Translations under genes and position numbers: made by a program
Notes under the pieces: model-generated
Seen by the model: only the letters and a program-made list of their open reading frames with translations
Told to the model about the DNA's origin: nothing
Database searches by the model: none
Shown here: piece by piece, positions 1 through 7,357 of the stretch
Layout: the number at the start of each line of letters is the position of its first letter
Numbering within the stretch: the first letter of the stretch is position 1
Assembly: GCA_026706075.1 (NCBI GenBank)
Contig: JAPOZM010000045.1
Span: forward strand, 1-36,061
DNA: 36,061 nt
Origin: Gemmatimonadaceae bacterium
GTDB lineage: Bacteria > Latescibacterota > UBA2968 > UBA8231
Direction: 5' to 3'

Positions 1-85
1 CCGTCCTGTAGGTGTACTTGCCGTTGCTGATCGGCTTCGGCTTCGGCCAGGCGTAACAGTCGATGGTCACGTCGGTGATCTTCAT
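1..85 (-). CDS. Mandelate racemase/muconate lactonizing enzyme family protein (N-terminal fragment, runs off window)
   Basis: Only the first 28 codons are inside the window. The protein begins MKITDVTIDCYAWPKP and continues with an ISNGKYTY stretch, which resembles the capping-domain start of enolase-superfamily acid-sugar dehydratases and racemases. Those enzymes abstract a proton alpha to a carboxylate using Mg2+; none of the catalytic residues is visible here. The start codon overlaps the stop of the upstream sialidase-like gene as ATGA, so translation is probably coupled and this is the last visible gene of the long minus-strand unit. An acid-sugar dehydratase would fit the sugar-degrading neighbours, but the substrate cannot be read from a fragment this short. 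Confidence 0.55.
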   Translation of the reverse strand, partial: MKITDVTIDCYAWPKPKPISNGKYTYRT

Positions 86-1272
86 AGCCACTCGTCCTCG
101 AAGACGCGGCATCCGACCCCTTCCTGCCCCATGGAGCCGCGTGCGTAAAGGGTGATGTACTGCGATTCGTTCAGGGGCCCCACGGTGCTGTACGAGAAGC
201 TCTCCGAATCGATGACCTTGTGCCCCCAGATCCGGCCCTCGTCGTCGCTGCAATAGATGGCTCCGCGCCGGCGCCCCGGGCCATTGGGAATGGAAAAGAG
301 CAAGCGCCGGCCGCGGCGGGCCAGCGTGCCGTGGCAGAGGACGCCGCTGATGTCGACGAGGAAGGGCGGGGACCAGGTCCTTCCCCAGTCCGCGGAGGTG
401 TGGGCGATGCGCTGCATCGGGCCGGGGTTCACCTCGCCGGAGAGGGATCGCTCCGCCAGCCTGTCCGGCGGATTCAGCCGGCGCATCATCAGCAGCTCCT
501 CGCCCCCTCGGATCGAGACGGCGGAAGCCTCGTTGGCCAGGTAGTCCGTGATGAAGCCGTCGGCGCGCCAGGTCTCGCCCTGATCGTCGCTGCAGAGGAC
601 GGCGGAGCCGGACTGGGGATGGTCGCGGAAGTAGTCGCTGACGGCTTCTCCCCCGGGCACGACGGTGACCGGGCCGCCGAGGAGGTAGCGGCCGCGGTGG
701 GGGCCCTCGGGAATCACGTGGACCTGGCCCACCGGGTTGAACATGATCAGCGTGCCGTCGGCATACCGCCGGTTCAGGGGGGACCGCTCTCCGAGCAACG
801 TCTCCATGGTCCAGCTCTCTCCGCCGTCGTCCGAGTCGAAGCGGCAGAGCACCATCGGTGTGCGGCTGCCGACGGCGTCGATATCGATGCCGGTCCGCTC
901 CCGCATCGCGCCGTGGTCGTGTCCGTAGAGCTTCTCCGTGCCCCGCATGTCGACCATGGTCAGGACGGAGACGCGCTCCCGTCCCTCCCGTTCGGAGCGG
1001 TACGCCGACATGGCGTAGTGATGGAGCCGGGCCGAGACCGCCTTCGCCGGCGACCACGTGGCGCCGCAGTCGGCGCTCCGGCTCATCAGGACCACCTTAG
1101 GATCGTCGTCGCGGCCTTCGCGGAGCCGGCCCTGGCAGAAGGCGAGCAGGTTGCCGCCGCCCAGGACGACGTACGACGGCTGGAAGGTGCGGCACACGAC
1201 CTCGCCGTGAGCCTCGAAGCCCGGCTCGAAGGCGAGGGTCCGTTCGCTCAGGCCGTCCCGGAGCTGCCCCAT
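82..1272 (-). CDS. Sialidase-like six-bladed propeller protein (BNR/Asp-box repeats)
   Basis: This 396-residue protein carries five Asp-box motifs (SxDxGxTW type) at residues 66-73, 147-154, 228-235, 293-300 and 342-349, for example SDDQGETW and SADWGRTW. Spaced Asp boxes are the hallmark of the sialidase/neuraminidase propeller fold. The canonical N-terminal FRIP arginine motif is not clear: residues 28-33 read RTFQPS. No signal peptide is visible, so a cytoplasmic or unconventional location is likely and sialic acid may not be the substrate. I chose the ATG at 1272, giving MGQLRDGLSERT, because it lies 11 bases after the stop of the upstream glycosidase-like gene; the same frame is open further upstream only as a shadow. 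The stop overlaps the next gene by four bases. Confidence 0.8.
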   Translation of the reverse strand: MGQLRDGLSERTLAFEPGFEAHGEVVCRTFQPSYVVLGGGNLLAFCQGRLREGRDDDPKVVLMSRSADCGATWSPAKAVSARLHHYAMSAYRSEREGRERVSVLTMVDMRGTEKLYGHDHGAMRERTGIDIDAVGSRTPMVLCRFDSDDGGESWTMETLLGERSPLNRRYADGTLIMFNPVGQVHVIPEGPHRGRYLLGGPVTVVPGGEAVSDYFRDHPQSGSAVLCSDDQGETWRADGFITDYLANEASAVSIRGGEELLMMRRLNPPDRLAERSLSGEVNPGPMQRIAHTSADWGRTWSPPFLVDISGVLCHGTLARRGRRLLFSIPNGPGRRRGAIYCSDDEGRIWGHKVIDSESFSYSTVGPLNESQYITLYARGSMGQEGVGCRVFEDEWL

Positions 1273-1283
1273 GCGCCGCGGAG

Positions 1284-2765
1284 TCAGCCGTCCCCGAGGC
1301 CGGGGAAGGCGGCGCCGTCGAGGCTGAACAGGTCTCCCGTGCCGGCGGGCAGGATGACGGTCACCCGCTGGTCCTCCAGGGCGACTGCCTCCACGGCGCC
1401 GGTCTCGCGGTCGAGCCGGTGCAGCCCCTCGACGGAGGGATCGAAGGTCAGGGTCACCTCCTGGTGGCTGTCGTCGGCGCCGACGCCCGCGGCCCGGTAG
1501 AGGTTGGTCACCATGAGGTAGGCGCCGCCGTCGTCGTCCCGGAAGAGACCGACCAGGACGTCCTGCCCGGGGCCGGCCACGGAGAGGGAGATCTCCTGAA
1601 TCGGCGCGACCGGCTTGCGGGGATCGTGGGCCGTCAGGCCGTGGGGCGTCAGGTTGAAGTCGGTCCTGCTGTCCGCCGTGCTGTGGCCCGCCACGAAGCG
1701 CATGTCGGTGCTGGTGAGGAAGCGCAGGGTCCGGCCGAGGTTGGCCACCTCCACGCTGGCACGGGCCGCGGCGTGGTAGAGGGGGGTGGTCTCGTGGGTC
1801 TCCTCGCCCCGCAGCAGGGCCCCGTCGAAGACGTGGTCGTAAGTGAAGTACGAGATCCCCGTGAAGCCGAAGGTCAGGGCCGCGAAGAGCTGCATCCTCA
1901 GGTCCGACTCGCTCGGCATGCGCCTGTAGCGCTCCTTGCCGTAGGCCTGCACGAAGATCCAGTAGGGCACGTCCAGCTCCAGGCCGACGCGCCGGGTATC
2001 GGCGAGGCACTGGAAATAGGTATTGTGCAGGTACTCGGCCTCGATGCCCTCCGGCGGCAGCTTGTAGGGGTAGACGTCGATCATCACCAGGTCGGACCCG
2101 ATGATCTGCACGAGGTCGCGCAGGTACTGGGGGTAGTCGTAGGGGGCGGTGGGTTTCTGATAGGTGCCGGGGCCCTCCCATCGTCCGCCGAAGTACTTGC
2201 CGGTCTGGGCGCCGTACGGATAGGCGTTGGAGTAGACGAGGGCCTCGGGGTATCTCTCCTTGAGCCAGGAGACGACCTTCCCCGCCGTCTTCATGGACGG
2301 GCGCTTCGGCTCGTCCCAGACGAGGAACCCCTCGGCCCCCGGCCAGGTCTCCACCAGCTCTTCGATGCGCGCCCTCAGCTCGTCGCCCATGGGATCGGGA
2401 CGGCTGGCCTCCATGGCGGCGGCCTTCTCCGCCGGGTCCATCTGTTCGTAGCGGTGGCGCTCCTTGCGCATCAGCGCGCCCCCGAGCAGCCCCTTGCTGA
2501 GGTGGCTGTGGTAGGGGATGCCCATGCGCTGAGCCGCCGGGGCCAGCCCCTCCCAGCGCTTCCACGCCAGCATGGTGTTGCAGCCGACCTCCGCGTAGCG
2601 GTCGTCCTGCACCGCCTGGGGGCGCTGGGTCAGGGCCATGATCGTGAACGGATGGGACCGCACCCAGCGCTTGGCGAAGTCGGCCGGCCGGTCGCCGGCC
2701 TCCGCCGGGGCGGTCAGCGCGGCGGCAGACACGAGGGCGCAGAGCAGGAGTCGAGGGACGGACAT
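1284..2765 (-). CDS. Secreted glycoside-hydrolase-like protein (TIM-barrel type, family not assigned)
   Basis: The 493-residue protein starts with a Sec-type signal peptide, MSVPRLLLCALVSAAALTAP, with likely cleavage after an AEAG region, so it is exported. The ATG at 2765 follows a GGAGG ribosome-binding site; a longer open frame exists upstream but lacks the leader. Visible segments fit a (beta/alpha)8 glycosidase: GFLVWDEP at residues 146-153 with a candidate acid Glu152, a strand LVMIDVYPY around 226-234, and ISYFTYDH around 304-311, followed by a beta-rich C-terminal domain (about residues 400-493) with a PVAPIQEISLSV stretch. The overall look is that of clan-A-like beta-galactosidase relatives, but I cannot name a CAZy family. 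It lies between the PhyH-HEAT gene and the sialidase-like gene in the same transcription unit. Confidence 0.7.
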   Translation of the reverse strand: MSVPRLLLCALVSAAALTAPAEAGDRPADFAKRWVRSHPFTIMALTQRPQAVQDDRYAEVGCNTMLAWKRWEGLAPAAQRMGIPYHSHLSKGLLGGALMRKERHRYEQMDPAEKAAAMEASRPDPMGDELRARIEELVETWPGAEGFLVWDEPKRPSMKTAGKVVSWLKERYPEALVYSNAYPYGAQTGKYFGGRWEGPGTYQKPTAPYDYPQYLRDLVQIIGSDLVMIDVYPYKLPPEGIEAEYLHNTYFQCLADTRRVGLELDVPYWIFVQAYGKERYRRMPSESDLRMQLFAALTFGFTGISYFTYDHVFDGALLRGEETHETTPLYHAAARASVEVANLGRTLRFLTSTDMRFVAGHSTADSRTDFNLTPHGLTAHDPRKPVAPIQEISLSVAGPGQDVLVGLFRDDDGGAYLMVTNLYRAAGVGADDSHQEVTLTFDPSVEGLHRLDRETGAVEAVALEDQRVTVILPAGTGDLFSLDGAAFPGLGDG

Positions 2766-2818
2766 GGGGAAACCTCCATGGATGAGATCGTCACCGGAGC
2801 CGCCGGGCGCGGGCGGCC

Positions 2819-4231
2819 TTAGTAGGTGCTCTCCTTCGTCGTCAGGGGGCACCACCTCGAGGTCTCGAGGAAGGGCAGCACCGTCTCCAGGGCCCGCGGG
2901 GTGCCGATCCTCAGCAGGGCCTGGGCGGCATCGCCGCGGACGTACCTGTCCTCGTCGTGGAGCACGTCCCCCAGGGCCGGGACCGCCGCCTCCCCGTGGG
3001 GCCCCAGCTGGACCAGGGCGAAGGCGGCGTTGCGGCGCACGGATCCGCTCTCGTCGCCGAGGGCTTCGGCCAGCGCCGGGCCGGCAGCGGAGTCTGTCTG
3101 GCCGATCGTCCCGAGGGCCTCGGCGGCCTGGGCCCGCACCTGGTCGGACTCGTCCCGCAACCGCGCCGTCAGGGCCGGAACCGCCGGCTGCGCCGCCAGA
3201 CCGATGTCCCCCAGGGTCTCGGCCGCCTCGGCGCGCTCGTGCTCGGCGGCGCCGCCCTGCAGCGCCTCGATCAGGGGGCCCACGGCCGCCTCTCCCATGG
3301 CGCTCAGGGCGTGGCAGGCATTGCGCCTCAACTCCTGGGAGTCGGCGTGCAGCAGCCGCGCCAGCCCCGGCGCCGCGGCCGAGCCGGCTCCGCTCAGGGC
3401 ATAGGCGGCGCGCAGCCTGGCGCCCTCGCAGCCGTCCTCCATCCCCGCCAGGAGCCCCGCCACCCGCTCGGTGGAATCCGCGGCCCCGGCCGGCCCGTCT
3501 TCCGCCGCCCCGTTGGCCGTCCGGCCGCGGTGCCAGTCCCAGACGTGCTCGTACATCCTCCGGTCAGGGCCGCCGGAGGGGTCCAGGTCGAGCGCACTGC
3601 CGTCCGCAGGCCATCCAGGTCCGTCGTTCTTCCAGCTCGGCGACCGCGGCTCCGCCGTGCGCGCGAAGAGGAACTTCATCATGTAGCGGTTGCGGTCGGT
3701 GCGGTTCGGGGTGGCCCGGTGGAAGAGGTCGTAGTGGACGATCGCCACGGTCCCGGCCTGTCCGCACAGGGGCAGCTCGGGGAAGGAGTCCACGCCTTCC
3801 CTCGTAGCGTAGAAGTGGCTTCCGGGCACGACCGCCGTCGGGCCCAGCTCCTCCGGGGTGTCCTGGGGGTAGTAGAAGAGCAGGATCCGGCGCGTGCGGT
3901 GGGACCAGCGGCTGGAGCCGTCCTGGTGCAGGTGCTGCCCCTGGCTGCCCGGGGGATTGAAGTGGCAGTGGCGGTGCGGCTGGGTGTAGTACCCCTCCCC
4001 GAGAATGCTGGTCAGGCCTCCCCGGACCTCGGGGGAGTCCAGGACCTGCTGCACCGCCGGGATCCTCGGCACGAGGTTGTTGCCCGGGTTGCCTTCCTTC
4101 TCGAAGACCGCCTCCGTCTCGGCGAAGACGCTCTCGTGGAGGCTGGCGTCCAGCCCGGGGCGCACGAGCACGTACCCGTTGACGATGAACTGCCGCATCT
4201 GGTCGTCTGTCAGGAGCTGAAGGTCAGCCAT
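2819..4231 (-). CDS. Phytanoyl-CoA dioxygenase-like oxygenase fused to HEAT repeats
   Basis: The 470-residue protein has two parts. Residues 1-235 form a PhyH-type Fe(II)/2-oxoglutarate oxygenase: the iron ligands appear as H102-Q-D104 in HLHQDGSS and distal H171 in DLFHRATPNR, with R180/R182 available to bind 2-oxoglutarate. Residues 256-455 are a run of HEAT/PBS-lyase-type helical repeats with recurring motifs such as VRAQAAEALGTIG and VRRNAAFALVQLG at about 30-residue spacing. PhyH enzymes are normally under 300 residues, so the C-terminal scaffold is an addition that may bind a partner or substrate. The start at ATG 4231 follows a GGGGAGAGC ribosome-binding site. The gene sits 16 bases downstream of the GNAT gene. 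The substrate is unknown. Confidence 0.85.
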   Translation of the reverse strand: MADLQLLTDDQMRQFIVNGYVLVRPGLDASLHESVFAETEAVFEKEGNPGNNLVPRIPAVQQVLDSPEVRGGLTSILGEGYYTQPHRHCHFNPPGSQGQHLHQDGSSRWSHRTRRILLFYYPQDTPEELGPTAVVPGSHFYATREGVDSFPELPLCGQAGTVAIVHYDLFHRATPNRTDRNRYMMKFLFARTAEPRSPSWKNDGPGWPADGSALDLDPSGGPDRRMYEHVWDWHRGRTANGAAEDGPAGAADSTERVAGLLAGMEDGCEGARLRAAYALSGAGSAAAPGLARLLHADSQELRRNACHALSAMGEAAVGPLIEALQGGAAEHERAEAAETLGDIGLAAQPAVPALTARLRDESDQVRAQAAEALGTIGQTDSAAGPALAEALGDESGSVRRNAAFALVQLGPHGEAAVPALGDVLHDEDRYVRGDAAQALLRIGTPRALETVLPFLETSRWCPLTTKESTY

Positions 4232-4247
4232 GCTCTCCCCGTCCTTT

Positions 4248-5255
4248 CTATCCGCTGTGACTCTCCCACACCTCGACGTCGACCCGGCCTGATCCCCTCC
4301 GGTCGGCGGCCACCCTCCCACTCAAGGTAGCGCTGCAGCGGAAGCCCGCCGCCCTCATGGCATCGGCCCTGGGCTGCAGACCCGCGTCGCAGTAGGCCAG
4401 GTGGGTCTGCCCGTCAGGTATCTGCAGAGCCTCGAGCAGGGCGCCTCCCCGGTCCCAATAGTCGGGATGGCAGTAGAGGTCGACCAGGCAGGCGTCGGGC
4501 CACAGGGGATGATCGGACCACATGGCCAGACCCACGACGGCCCGGGTGGCTTGCTGAACGAGGGCCAGCGCTCGAGGGGGGAGGCCGCCCGCGTTGCGCT
4601 CCGACTGGTCCTGCAGCAAGGGCAGGAACGGACCCTCGGTGGTGCGGCGGCCCCACAGGCCCAGGCCGGCGCCGCGTACGACGCCGGGGAAGGCCCCCGC
4701 GAAGAGGGGCGTCGACGCCGGCCAGTGCAGCCAGCCGGCGGGTTCCGCGGCGGTTGCGCCCGGGGCGAAGAAGGCGGCCTCGAACTCCTCCTGGCTGGTG
4801 GTGTAGTACGCCATCTGGCCGCTCTCGGGCTCGATGCTCTCAAAGCCATGGGCCCTGTAGATGTGGTAGGCCGGGGAGTCGTAGCCCGTGCCCAGCCACA
4901 GGGCCTGCCCGCCGCGCTGACGGAAGTGCTCCATGAGGCAGGCCAGCAACTGCGTGGCCGCTCCCTGGCGGCGGTCCTCCGGGCGGGTGTACACGTGGCC
5001 GAGGAGCCCCACGCCGCGGTGCTCGGTGGTCATCACGTTGGCGAACGGGTCGCCGTCCCGCGACAGCAGGTAGTAGGAGACGTCGAGGCCGGTCGTCGTG
5101 CGCAGGACCTGCTCGTTGCCCCAGCGCCACTGCGGGCCCTTGTGGCTCAGAAGGCCTTCCACGCGCGGGGCCCACCGGAGGTCGGGGCCCTGCACGACGC
5201 CGGCTTCCACCTCTTCCCCCGACTTGAGGGTGATGCGGTCCAGGTCCTGGTACAT
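4248..5255 (-). CDS. GNAT-family acyltransferase with two GNAT-like halves
   Basis: The protein is 335 residues, about twice a single GNAT domain. The N-terminal half has a clear acetyl-CoA pyrophosphate-binding loop, RRQGAATQLL, at residues 95-104, followed by YDSPAYHIYRAHGFE at about 125-139, the usual motif-B ending of a GNAT. The C-terminal half (about 215-320) repeats the layout in degenerate form: VVGLAMW, then LVDLYCHPDYWDRGGALLEAL, and ends MRAAGF. The first half is therefore probably catalytic and the second may shape the acceptor site, as in other tandem GNATs. Its ATG shares one base with the TGA of the upstream M19 dipeptidase gene (TGATG), which implies translational coupling. 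Acetylation of a peptide or amino-acid product is one guess from context. Confidence 0.8.
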   Translation of the reverse strand: MYQDLDRITLKSGEEVEAGVVQGPDLRWAPRVEGLLSHKGPQWRWGNEQVLRTTTGLDVSYYLLSRDGDPFANVMTTEHRGVGLLGHVYTRPEDRRQGAATQLLACLMEHFRQRGGQALWLGTGYDSPAYHIYRAHGFESIEPESGQMAYYTTSQEEFEAAFFAPGATAAEPAGWLHWPASTPLFAGAFPGVVRGAGLGLWGRRTTEGPFLPLLQDQSERNAGGLPPRALALVQQATRAVVGLAMWSDHPLWPDACLVDLYCHPDYWDRGGALLEALQIPDGQTHLAYCDAGLQPRADAMRAAGFRCSATLSGRVAADRRGSGRVDVEVWESHSG

Positions 5256-6490
5256 CAGGCGATCTGCCCCAGCACCTCGCGCGCGACGCGGAGGATGTTG
5301 CCGCCGAGGATCCCGCGGATGTCGTCATCGGAATGGCCCCGCTGCACCAGGCCGACCGTGAAGAGGGGGAAGTTGGTCCACGCCATGCTCTGCACCATGC
5401 GCTCCTGGCGCCACTCGGGCCGCTGCACCGGATCGCCGGCCGGCCACAGCGCCTCCCAGCGGCGGCGGACCCCGCGCCGCCCCCGGACCTTGGCGTTCTC
5501 CTCGCGGGTGCGGCAGCTGACGTAGGCGCGGTCCGTGCCGATCGTCACGTGATCGGCGCCGACCACCTTCACCGCGTGGTCGACGTGGTCGAGCAGGGCG
5601 TCGACGCAGCCGCTGCCGCCGAGGAAGGCGGGCACGTTGGTGATGCCCAGGGTCCCGCCCTTGTCGGCGATGGCCCGCATCACCTCGTCCGGCTTGCAGC
5701 GGTGGTGGTGGTTCAGGGCGGCGCAGGCGGAGTGGCTGGAGACGATCGGCTTGGCCGACACCTCGGCTGCCTCCAGGCAGGTGCGCCACCCGGTGTGGGC
5801 CACGTCGACGATCACGCCAACCCGGTTCATCTCGGCGATCACCGCGTGGCCGAAGTCGCTCAGACCGGCGTTGGCCGGCTCGGCGCAGCCGTCGCCGATC
5901 GGATTGCGGCGGTTGTAGGTCAGGTGCATCATGCGGCAGCCGAGCTCGAAAAACTGGCTGATGAAGCGCAGCTCCTGCTCGACCGTGGCCTGCTCCCCCG
6001 GCAGGGGGACGCCGTTGCAGGTCTGGTAGATGCAGCGCCGTCCGGCGGCCTTGGCGGCGGCGATGTCGCCGGGGAAGGCGGCGCGCGCCACGTGGTCGCG
6101 GAGGCGGTCCGTCAGGTGGGTGTAGTGGGCCAGCCGCCCCAGCATGCGCATGGGGTCGTTGCCCTCCTCGCCGGTGTTCTGGAAGGAGCAGGTCACCCCC
6201 GACGCCTCCCAGGCGGCCAGGTACTCCGCTCTCAGCTCGTCGTCCGCGGCCCAGCGGGTCATGCGCATCTGCTCGGACAGGTACTGCAGCTCCACCTCCG
6301 ACGCCCCCGACTCGACCGCCCTCGCCATGGCCTCGCCGTCGATCGGCGCCTGCAGCCCGAGGCTGTACGACTCGCACACGAGGGCGTCGCGGTGCAGAGC
6401 GAGCCCGTGCTCCAGGTGAGCCTCGGACGGTTGCAGAACCGCGAGCGCCGCGTCCCTCGCCTGCTCGATGCCCTCTTCCCAGGGGTTCAT
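5255..6490 (-). CDS. Membrane dipeptidase family (M19) metallopeptidase
   Basis: The 411-residue protein matches the renal/membrane dipeptidase family, binuclear zinc TIM-barrel enzymes that hydrolyse dipeptides and often accept a C-terminal D-residue. The first metal motif is H33-R-D35 (LHRDAL; HND in many relatives). Later landmarks are MMHLTYNRRNPIGDG, then GLSDFGHAVIAEMNR, IVDVAHTGW and the conserved SSHSACAALNHHHRC segment, followed by GTLGITNVPAF. No signal peptide is visible, so a cytoplasmic location is likely. I use ATG 6490, because the longer frame upstream is low-complexity and this ATG overlaps the preceding gene's TGA by four bases. The neighbours, an oxygenase and an acyltransferase, suggest a peptide-like substrate being modified as well as cleaved, which is inference. 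Confidence 0.88.
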   Translation of the reverse strand: MNPWEEGIEQARDAALAVLQPSEAHLEHGLALHRDALVCESYSLGLQAPIDGEAMARAVESGASEVELQYLSEQMRMTRWAADDELRAEYLAAWEASGVTCSFQNTGEEGNDPMRMLGRLAHYTHLTDRLRDHVARAAFPGDIAAAKAAGRRCIYQTCNGVPLPGEQATVEQELRFISQFFELGCRMMHLTYNRRNPIGDGCAEPANAGLSDFGHAVIAEMNRVGVIVDVAHTGWRTCLEAAEVSAKPIVSSHSACAALNHHHRCKPDEVMRAIADKGGTLGITNVPAFLGGSGCVDALLDHVDHAVKVVGADHVTIGTDRAYVSCRTREENAKVRGRRGVRRRWEALWPAGDPVQRPEWRQERMVQSMAWTNFPLFTVGLVQRGHSDDDIRGILGGNILRVAREVLGQIA

Positions 6491-7332
6491 ACCACGCCCC
6501 ACTTCACCCGCCCCAACTCGCGCGACCGCTCCCTGTCGTACGCGGGATCGATGTCGAAGTCCCGCTTCAGCCACAGCACCTCCCGCTGCTCGGGACTCAG
6601 CGTATCGAGCAGCTCCGGGGTCAGGTAGTCCCCCCAGGTGAAGCGGTGGTTGTCGATCGTGTGGGGATGGAACAGCCAGTGGCTCATGTAGCGGCCCGCC
6701 TTCGTGCGGTTGAGCCAGGTCGCGTGGAACAGCCTCGAATGGCGCACGATCAGCTGATGGGGCTCCACCTCCAGGGAGATCTCCTCCTCGAGGGGGATGT
6801 CCTCCCAGCCGTCATCGGCCGGCGACCCGGGGATTCCGCGTTCATCCCTGAGGCGGGCAGCTCTCTCCTGCAGAGAGTCAGGCGGTCCGTTGTGACTTCC
6901 CGGCACGATGCGCAGACATCCGTTCTGCCGCGAAGCGCCGGAGAAGTAGTGCATGAACTCCGCCCATCCCGGCCCTCCGTCGATGTGCCATCCCACCGAC
7001 CGGTCCGGCGCCTGCTCGTTGATACCGCCGTTGCGCAGGTAGATGTCGCTCTCTCCGTTCAGCTGGCGGGCGAGCTCCACGATCTCGGGGTGCAGGATGA
7101 TCTTCAGGAACGGCAGGGAGTGATCCAGGGAGCACCAGTACGAGTCTTCCACCTGGGGCCGCAGGCGGAAGTGATTCCTCTTGCTGCCGTCGGCCGGACC
7201 CTCCGATGGATCCCGGGCGGCCCCTTCCACCGCCGCCATGCAGGCCTCGGTGAGGCTCTCGGGGAAGGGGCAGTCGACGATGACGTAGCCGAGATCGTGA
7301 TACTGCTCAAGCTGTTCCTGCGTGAACTTCAT
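6487..7332 (-). CDS. Phytanoyl-CoA dioxygenase (PhyH) family oxygenase
   Basis: This 281-residue protein has the full Fe(II)/2-oxoglutarate oxygenase signature: H116-I-D118 in GWHIDGG, distal H203 in RLFHATWLNRT and R214 in KAGRYMSHW for the co-substrate carboxylate. Length and motif spacing are normal for PhyH enzymes, which hydroxylate unactivated C-H bonds of small molecules or acyl groups. The ATG at 7332 is preceded by GGAGAAGCGC, an acceptable ribosome-binding site, and lies 25 bases after the stop of the LRR gene. Its own stop overlaps the M19 dipeptidase start (ATGA). The substrate is unknown; tight coupling to a dipeptidase points to an amino-acid or peptide-derived compound, as inference. 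Confidence 0.87.
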   Translation of the reverse strand: MKFTQEQLEQYHDLGYVIVDCPFPESLTEACMAAVEGAARDPSEGPADGSKRNHFRLRPQVEDSYWCSLDHSLPFLKIILHPEIVELARQLNGESDIYLRNGGINEQAPDRSVGWHIDGGPGWAEFMHYFSGASRQNGCLRIVPGSHNGPPDSLQERAARLRDERGIPGSPADDGWEDIPLEEEISLEVEPHQLIVRHSRLFHATWLNRTKAGRYMSHWLFHPHTIDNHRFTWGDYLTPELLDTLSPEQREVLWLKRDFDIDPAYDRERSRELGRVKWGVV

Positions 7333-7357
7333 GCGCTTCTCCAACCCCGCAGGGAGT

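Noticed and set aside
1273..2565. N-terminal extension of the sialidase-like frame
   Set aside because: It overlaps the glycosidase-like gene, which has a signal peptide and ribosome-binding site. The extension is a shadow with Arg/Pro/Gly-rich composition.
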